Shown here: positions 60,551 to 64,000 of the stretch, piece by piece | How the letters are laid out: each line of letters begins with the position of its first letter | Position numbering within the stretch: the first letter of the stretch is position 1 | NCBI RefSeq assembly: GCF_001812805.1 | Contig: NZ_KV810494.1 | Coordinates: forward strand, 116,526-180,525 | DNA: 64,000 bases | Direction of reading: 5' to 3' | Origin: Corynebacterium sp. HMSC078H07 | GTDB taxonomy: Bacteria; Actinomycetota; Actinomycetes; Mycobacteriales; Mycobacteriaceae | Program-made: the position numbers and the translations under genes | The notes under the pieces: generated by a model | Seen by the model: the letters and a program-made list of their open reading frames with translations, nothing else | Databases searched by the model: none | Told to the model about the DNA's origin: nothing

Positions 60551-61609
60551 ATGCTCAGCGAGACCGAACTCGCCCGGACCGCGCGCCAACGCCTCCTGCC
60601 GGGCTTCGGCGACGTCGCCCAAGAACGACTCAATTCCGCGCACGTGCTCGTCGTGGGCGCAGGAGGCCTTGGCTGCCCCGCCCTTCAGCAGCTGGCTGCC
60701 GCAGGAATTGGCCGCATCACGCTCATTGATTCCGATACCGTCGACATCAGTAACCTGCACAGGCAAGTTCTGTTTGGTGTGGGGGACGTCGGCAAGCCCA
60801 AGGCGGAGGTCGCAGCCGCACGCGCCCGTGAACTCGCCCCCGAGCTCACCATCACCGCGCGTAAAGAACGCCTCGATTCCACTAACGTCCTCGAGCTGTG
60901 CTCTGCGGCCGACCTCGTCCTCGATGGCTCAGATACCTTCGACACGAAATACCTCGTCGCCGATGCCTGCGAAATTACCTCCACCCCGCTGGCCTGGGGA
61001 ACCGTGCTGCGCTACGGCGGGCAGGCCGCCCTGTGGCACTCTGGCCCCAATTGCGCTGACGGGCGCGGCGTGGGCCTGCGCGATCTCTTCCCCGCCCCGC
61101 CCGCAGGTGAGTCCCTCGAGTGCTCCACAGCTGGGGTTCTCGGGGCCACGACGTCTGTCATTGCCGGACTGATGGCCACCGCAGCCCTCGCCACGCTCGG
61201 CGCACTCCCCGAACATCGGGACATGGTCGGGCGCGTGACATCCTACGACGCGCTGCCCGGTGGCTTCCGCTCGCTGCGCGTGGGCGCCGACCCAGACCGC
61301 CTCCTCGTCACCGCCTTGCCCGACGAACCGCAACTACCGCCGGAGCTTCGCGACGGCCACGCCGCCCTCCTCGACATCTCTGAGCACCCCACTCTCACTG
61401 CGGACGCGGTATCACTGCCATGGCATACCGTCACTGACAACGACTCTGTGCGCCTCGCCCTCTCTTCCTGTGACTCGGACCTGGTGTACGTGGCCTGCCC
61501 CTCAGGCGGGCGAAGCGCCGGTTTTGTCTTGCGCTATGCCGACCTCGCTGCCGAAATGGGCATCGAATTGCGCAGCCTCCCCGGCGGGCTCGGCGCGTAT
61601 CGCTTCTAG
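60551..61609 (+). CDS. thiF: ThiF/MoeB-type adenylyltransferase with rhodanese tail
   Basis: 352 residues. The nucleotide loop VVGAGGLGCP, DSDTVDISNLHRQVLF and DGSDTFDTKYL match the E1-like fold. The C-terminal ~100 residues form a shortened rhodanese domain with an intact CPSGGRS loop and LPGGLGAY end. The two CxxC zinc motifs usual in ThiF/MoeB are both absent, although a cysteine before STAGVLG is kept. It should adenylate ThiS and relay sulfur. The stop shares CTAG with the stop of the convergent yhgE-like gene. Confidence 0.9.
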   Translation: MLSETELARTARQRLLPGFGDVAQERLNSAHVLVVGAGGLGCPALQQLAAAGIGRITLIDSDTVDISNLHRQVLFGVGDVGKPKAEVAAARARELAPELTITARKERLDSTNVLELCSAADLVLDGSDTFDTKYLVADACEITSTPLAWGTVLRYGGQAALWHSGPNCADGRGVGLRDLFPAPPAGESLECSTAGVLGATTSVIAGLMATAALATLGALPEHRDMVGRVTSYDALPGGFRSLRVGADPDRLLVTALPDEPQLPPELRDGHAALLDISEHPTLTADAVSLPWHTVTDNDSVRLALSSCDSDLVYVACPSGGRSAGFVLRYADLAAEMGIELRSLPGGLGAYRF

Positions 61610-63771
61610 GCGCTCGCCGCCACCTTCGGGCGGAAGAGGTGCTCGTCGAGGATGCGAGCGGTACCGTGGTGGCGCGCGCGGAACACCACGCAAGAGGCCA
61701 CCAGCGCCAACGCGCTCACGATAAACAGAACGGCGATGCCCGCCCAGAAGGTGCCATCGTGGATGCCGTCAGTAGCTCGGGTAAAGGCATTCTTCGCATA
61801 CGACATCGGGTGGAAAGGATGCAAAATGCTCAGCGGACGTGGAATAGCCGCCACTGGCCACACGCCGCCAAAGACCATGATTCCGAGGGCAAAGGCGCCG
61901 ACGGAGAAGATAGCTCCAATCTTGCGGCCGAACGTGACCAGGAAGAACTGGTACGTCGCCGCACCGACCGCCGCAATAGCAGCAATAACGAGCAGCATCA
62001 TCGGCCAGCTGGCTGGGGACCACCCCACCGTGGCTGACATGAACGCCATGAAGCCCAAAACCAGGAAGTTGAGACCTGCCACCACACCGAACGCTGCCAA
62101 GACGCCACGAACCGGACTGGATGCGGCCCCATTGCGCCGCCCCAGATAGTACGGCAGCGTCATCGCGAGAAGCAGCATAACGAGGAAGCCAAAGACAAGC
62201 ACGAAGAGCATCGATGCTCCGCCCGTGATGTTCTTGTGCGTCGGGTCGATCGGGTTGACCACGGTCTGCACCGGATGAACATTGGACGATGTGAAGTTGA
62301 TAGGCACCGCCATGTTTTGTGCAGAAGTATCTGGCTGGCTGATAGACGGAGCCTTCGCGGCGCCATCGGCTAGCTTGGTGGCTAGTTCGTTGGAGCCTTC
62401 CTTGAGCTGGTCCATACCTGCCTTCAACTCTGTGCCACCCGCCGCCAACTGGCTTGTGCCATCTTTGAGTGTGCCTGTGCCCTCATGAAGACGAGAAGCA
62501 CCATCGTGAAGCTGGACGGCGCCGCTGCTGAGCTCACCCACACCGTTGCGCAGTTCTTGAGTTCCACCGGCTAGGCGGTGGGCGCCGTCGTTGAGCGCCG
62601 TCATGCCGCCGAGGTATTCCGAGTTCGGGTCAGAGAGATTGTAATAAAGCTGGCCGGTACCGGCTGACAGCTTCTCTAACTGGGCCACCATATTGCCGCT
62701 CGCTGCTGGGTCGAGCTTGGAGACCAAAGAGTACAACTGCTCGGCCTGCTCGGTCATGCCGAGGCTGCGGAGGACGTCGACAAGCTGCAGCAGTGCCGGT
62801 GCGACGGCCTGAGCCTGCTTAAGCAGTGGAATAAGCATGCCCGTGAGCTGATTGACACCGCCATCAATCTGGCCCGCGCCATCAGCAAGGCGCCCGGTGC
62901 CAGCGAGCAGTTTATCCGAGCCGTCGGCAAGCTGTGCTGCACCATCATCCAATTGTGCAGCGCCAGCACTCAAGCGCCCCACACCATCATTAAGCCGCGT
63001 CGTGCCATCCAAAAGCTGACCCGTACCGTTATTGAGCTCAGTCGCACCGGAGTCGAGTTTGGCAATGCCCTCGACCGCGCGGCCACCGCCGTCTTGCAAC
63101 TTGCCCGCGCCTTCATCCAAGCGCCCTGCGCCTTCCGCTGCCGTTCCCAATCCATCACTGAGCTTGTTGAGTCCCTCAATGACCTGGTCGGCATATTTCT
63201 TGGAAATCGCGTTCTCTACGCTGGTCTGTACCTGCGGGATGAGGCTCGACGAAATCACCGAGCCATTCGTGCCGTAATAGTCATTGGTGGCGAAATGGAT
63301 CTCCGGCTTGACCGGTTTCTCACTAATAATCGTCACGGCCTGCTCGGAGAAGTTCTTCGGGATGGTCACGACCATGAGGTATTTGCCCTTAAGCAGGCCC
63401 TCATCCCCGTCGCCCTTGCTGACCTCGGCGAAATTGAGGTACTCCGTTTCCATGAGGCCTTCGACGACCTGATCGCCGTAGTTGGTGTATTTGCCTTGCT
63501 TCTCGACGCCCACATCCTCATTCACCACCGCCAAGTCAATATTGCGCATGTACTTGGAGGGATCCCACATGGCCCACATCATGGTGCCGGCCACAACGAT
63601 GGGTGCGACGAGCAGAAAAACAATCAAAACGCGCGACAGCGTGCTCCTTGGACGCCAGTCCAGTACGCGGTGCCACCCCATCGCTTCGCTACTGACAGCT
63701 CCCCTGTCCACATTCGCAGGCGAAGCGCCATTCGCTGCATGCGTACTACTCGTTTCGGTTGCTTGGCTCAT
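61606..63771 (-). CDS. YhgE/Pip-family membrane protein with heptad repeats
   Basis: 721 residues, ATG with GAGGAGG upstream. One N-terminal membrane helix (about 46-66), a large external region, then about six helices from residue 500 on. The external region holds two arrays of a seven-residue unit L-x-x-G-x-x-x: about 15 units at residues 204-308 and about 10 units at 393-462. These fit the YhgE/Pip (phage infection protein) family, related to ABC-2 permeases and type VII-like EsaA. A palindrome 95 bp upstream suggests repression by a TetR-type regulator outside the window. Confidence 0.88.
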   Translation of the reverse strand: MSQATETSSTHAANGASPANVDRGAVSSEAMGWHRVLDWRPRSTLSRVLIVFLLVAPIVVAGTMMWAMWDPSKYMRNIDLAVVNEDVGVEKQGKYTNYGDQVVEGLMETEYLNFAEVSKGDGDEGLLKGKYLMVVTIPKNFSEQAVTIISEKPVKPEIHFATNDYYGTNGSVISSSLIPQVQTSVENAISKKYADQVIEGLNKLSDGLGTAAEGAGRLDEGAGKLQDGGGRAVEGIAKLDSGATELNNGTGQLLDGTTRLNDGVGRLSAGAAQLDDGAAQLADGSDKLLAGTGRLADGAGQIDGGVNQLTGMLIPLLKQAQAVAPALLQLVDVLRSLGMTEQAEQLYSLVSKLDPAASGNMVAQLEKLSAGTGQLYYNLSDPNSEYLGGMTALNDGAHRLAGGTQELRNGVGELSSGAVQLHDGASRLHEGTGTLKDGTSQLAAGGTELKAGMDQLKEGSNELATKLADGAAKAPSISQPDTSAQNMAVPINFTSSNVHPVQTVVNPIDPTHKNITGGASMLFVLVFGFLVMLLLAMTLPYYLGRRNGAASSPVRGVLAAFGVVAGLNFLVLGFMAFMSATVGWSPASWPMMLLVIAAIAAVGAATYQFFLVTFGRKIGAIFSVGAFALGIMVFGGVWPVAAIPRPLSILHPFHPMSYAKNAFTRATDGIHDGTFWAGIAVLFIVSALALVASCVVFRARHHGTARILDEHLFRPKVAASA

Positions 63772-63865
63772 GCCCGCCTCCTCATAGTGCTAGTTCAGGT
63801 CCGCTTGTAGCCGTCTTCCCAGGCATTTTCACCTAAAGGTCAAACGTGAGCGAGGCCACTATGTC

Positions 63866-63881
63866 GTTTGTTTCAACAAAC
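63866..63881. promoter_or_regulatory. Palindromic operator candidate upstream of the YhgE-like gene
   Basis: GTTTGTT-TC-AACAAAC is a perfect 7-bp inverted repeat with a 2-bp centre, of TetR-operator size. The rest of 63772-64000 shows no gene; a divergent regulator may start beyond the edge. Confidence 0.45.
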
Positions 63882-64000
63882 ATACCACCGGATGAGTTAC
63901 TAGCGTGAACTTACGGGCATTCGTTGTCTGCATGTCACGCATTCCCCTTCCGGTTGCGGGGTTTCCTGGGGTGTTTTAGGGTTCTGGGTCATGGGGGATT

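Overview
This window is chromosomal DNA from a Corynebacterium, or a very close relative within the Mycobacteriales. The evidence is a GC-rich backbone, mycothiol metabolism (mycothione reductase), a 4'-phosphopantetheinyl transferase of the type used for corynomycolate synthesis, actinobacterial families (DUF4439, DUF2631, DUF2469, AMIN-like lipoprotein) and a gene order that from memory matches the C. glutamicum pnp-to-lepB segment. No rRNA, tRNA, insertion sequence or CRISPR array was seen.

Region 1 (1-2350) is accessory. It holds a frameshifted helix-turn-helix gene cut by the window edge, a small membrane ORF, a three-gene unit of two secreted proteins followed by an acidic cytosolic protein, and the severed 3' end of a gene on the other strand, which probably marks an insertion boundary.

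Region 2 (2467-19412) is the RNA and translation block: an AMIN-like lipoprotein, pnp-rpsO, nucleoside hydrolase, ribF, truB, then rbfA-nrnA-MATE-phosphoesterase-pptT and rimP-nusA-ylxR-infB on the minus strand, a DUF4439 lipoprotein and a DoxX-like protein.

Region 3 (19439-31550) holds proS, yaaA, an octanucleotide repeat with a decayed ATPase tail, a DUF4921 (GalT/HIT-like) gene, phzF-selO, mqo, an alpha/beta hydrolase, mtr and two paralogous secreted proteins behind a probable GlxR site.

Region 4 (31580-49267) is envelope, isoprenoid and translation: dxr-rip1-ispG-pbp-mapB, a DUF2631 protein, an ABC exporter, rlmN, a LapA-like protein, rpsB-tsf, pyrH-frr-cdsA, an M23 protein and xerC.

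Region 5 (49283-55672) is the minus-strand series of two tandem signal peptidases, rnhB, DUF2469, yraN, comM and dprA, preceded by rplS; two consensus DnaA boxes lie between DUF2469 and yraN. Region 6 (55806-61609) is a TPP-riboswitch-controlled thiamin operon, thiC-thiE-thiO-thiS-thiG-thiF, ending tail to tail with a large YhgE/Pip-family membrane protein at 61606-63771.

The most general signal is transcriptional: about fourteen genes have a TANNNT -10 hexamer ending 6-8 bases before the start codon, which implies leaderless mRNAs, often in divergent pairs packed into 35-50 bp. Start codons were reassigned from Shine-Dalgarno, overlap or -10 evidence. All functional names come from motif recognition without database searches.
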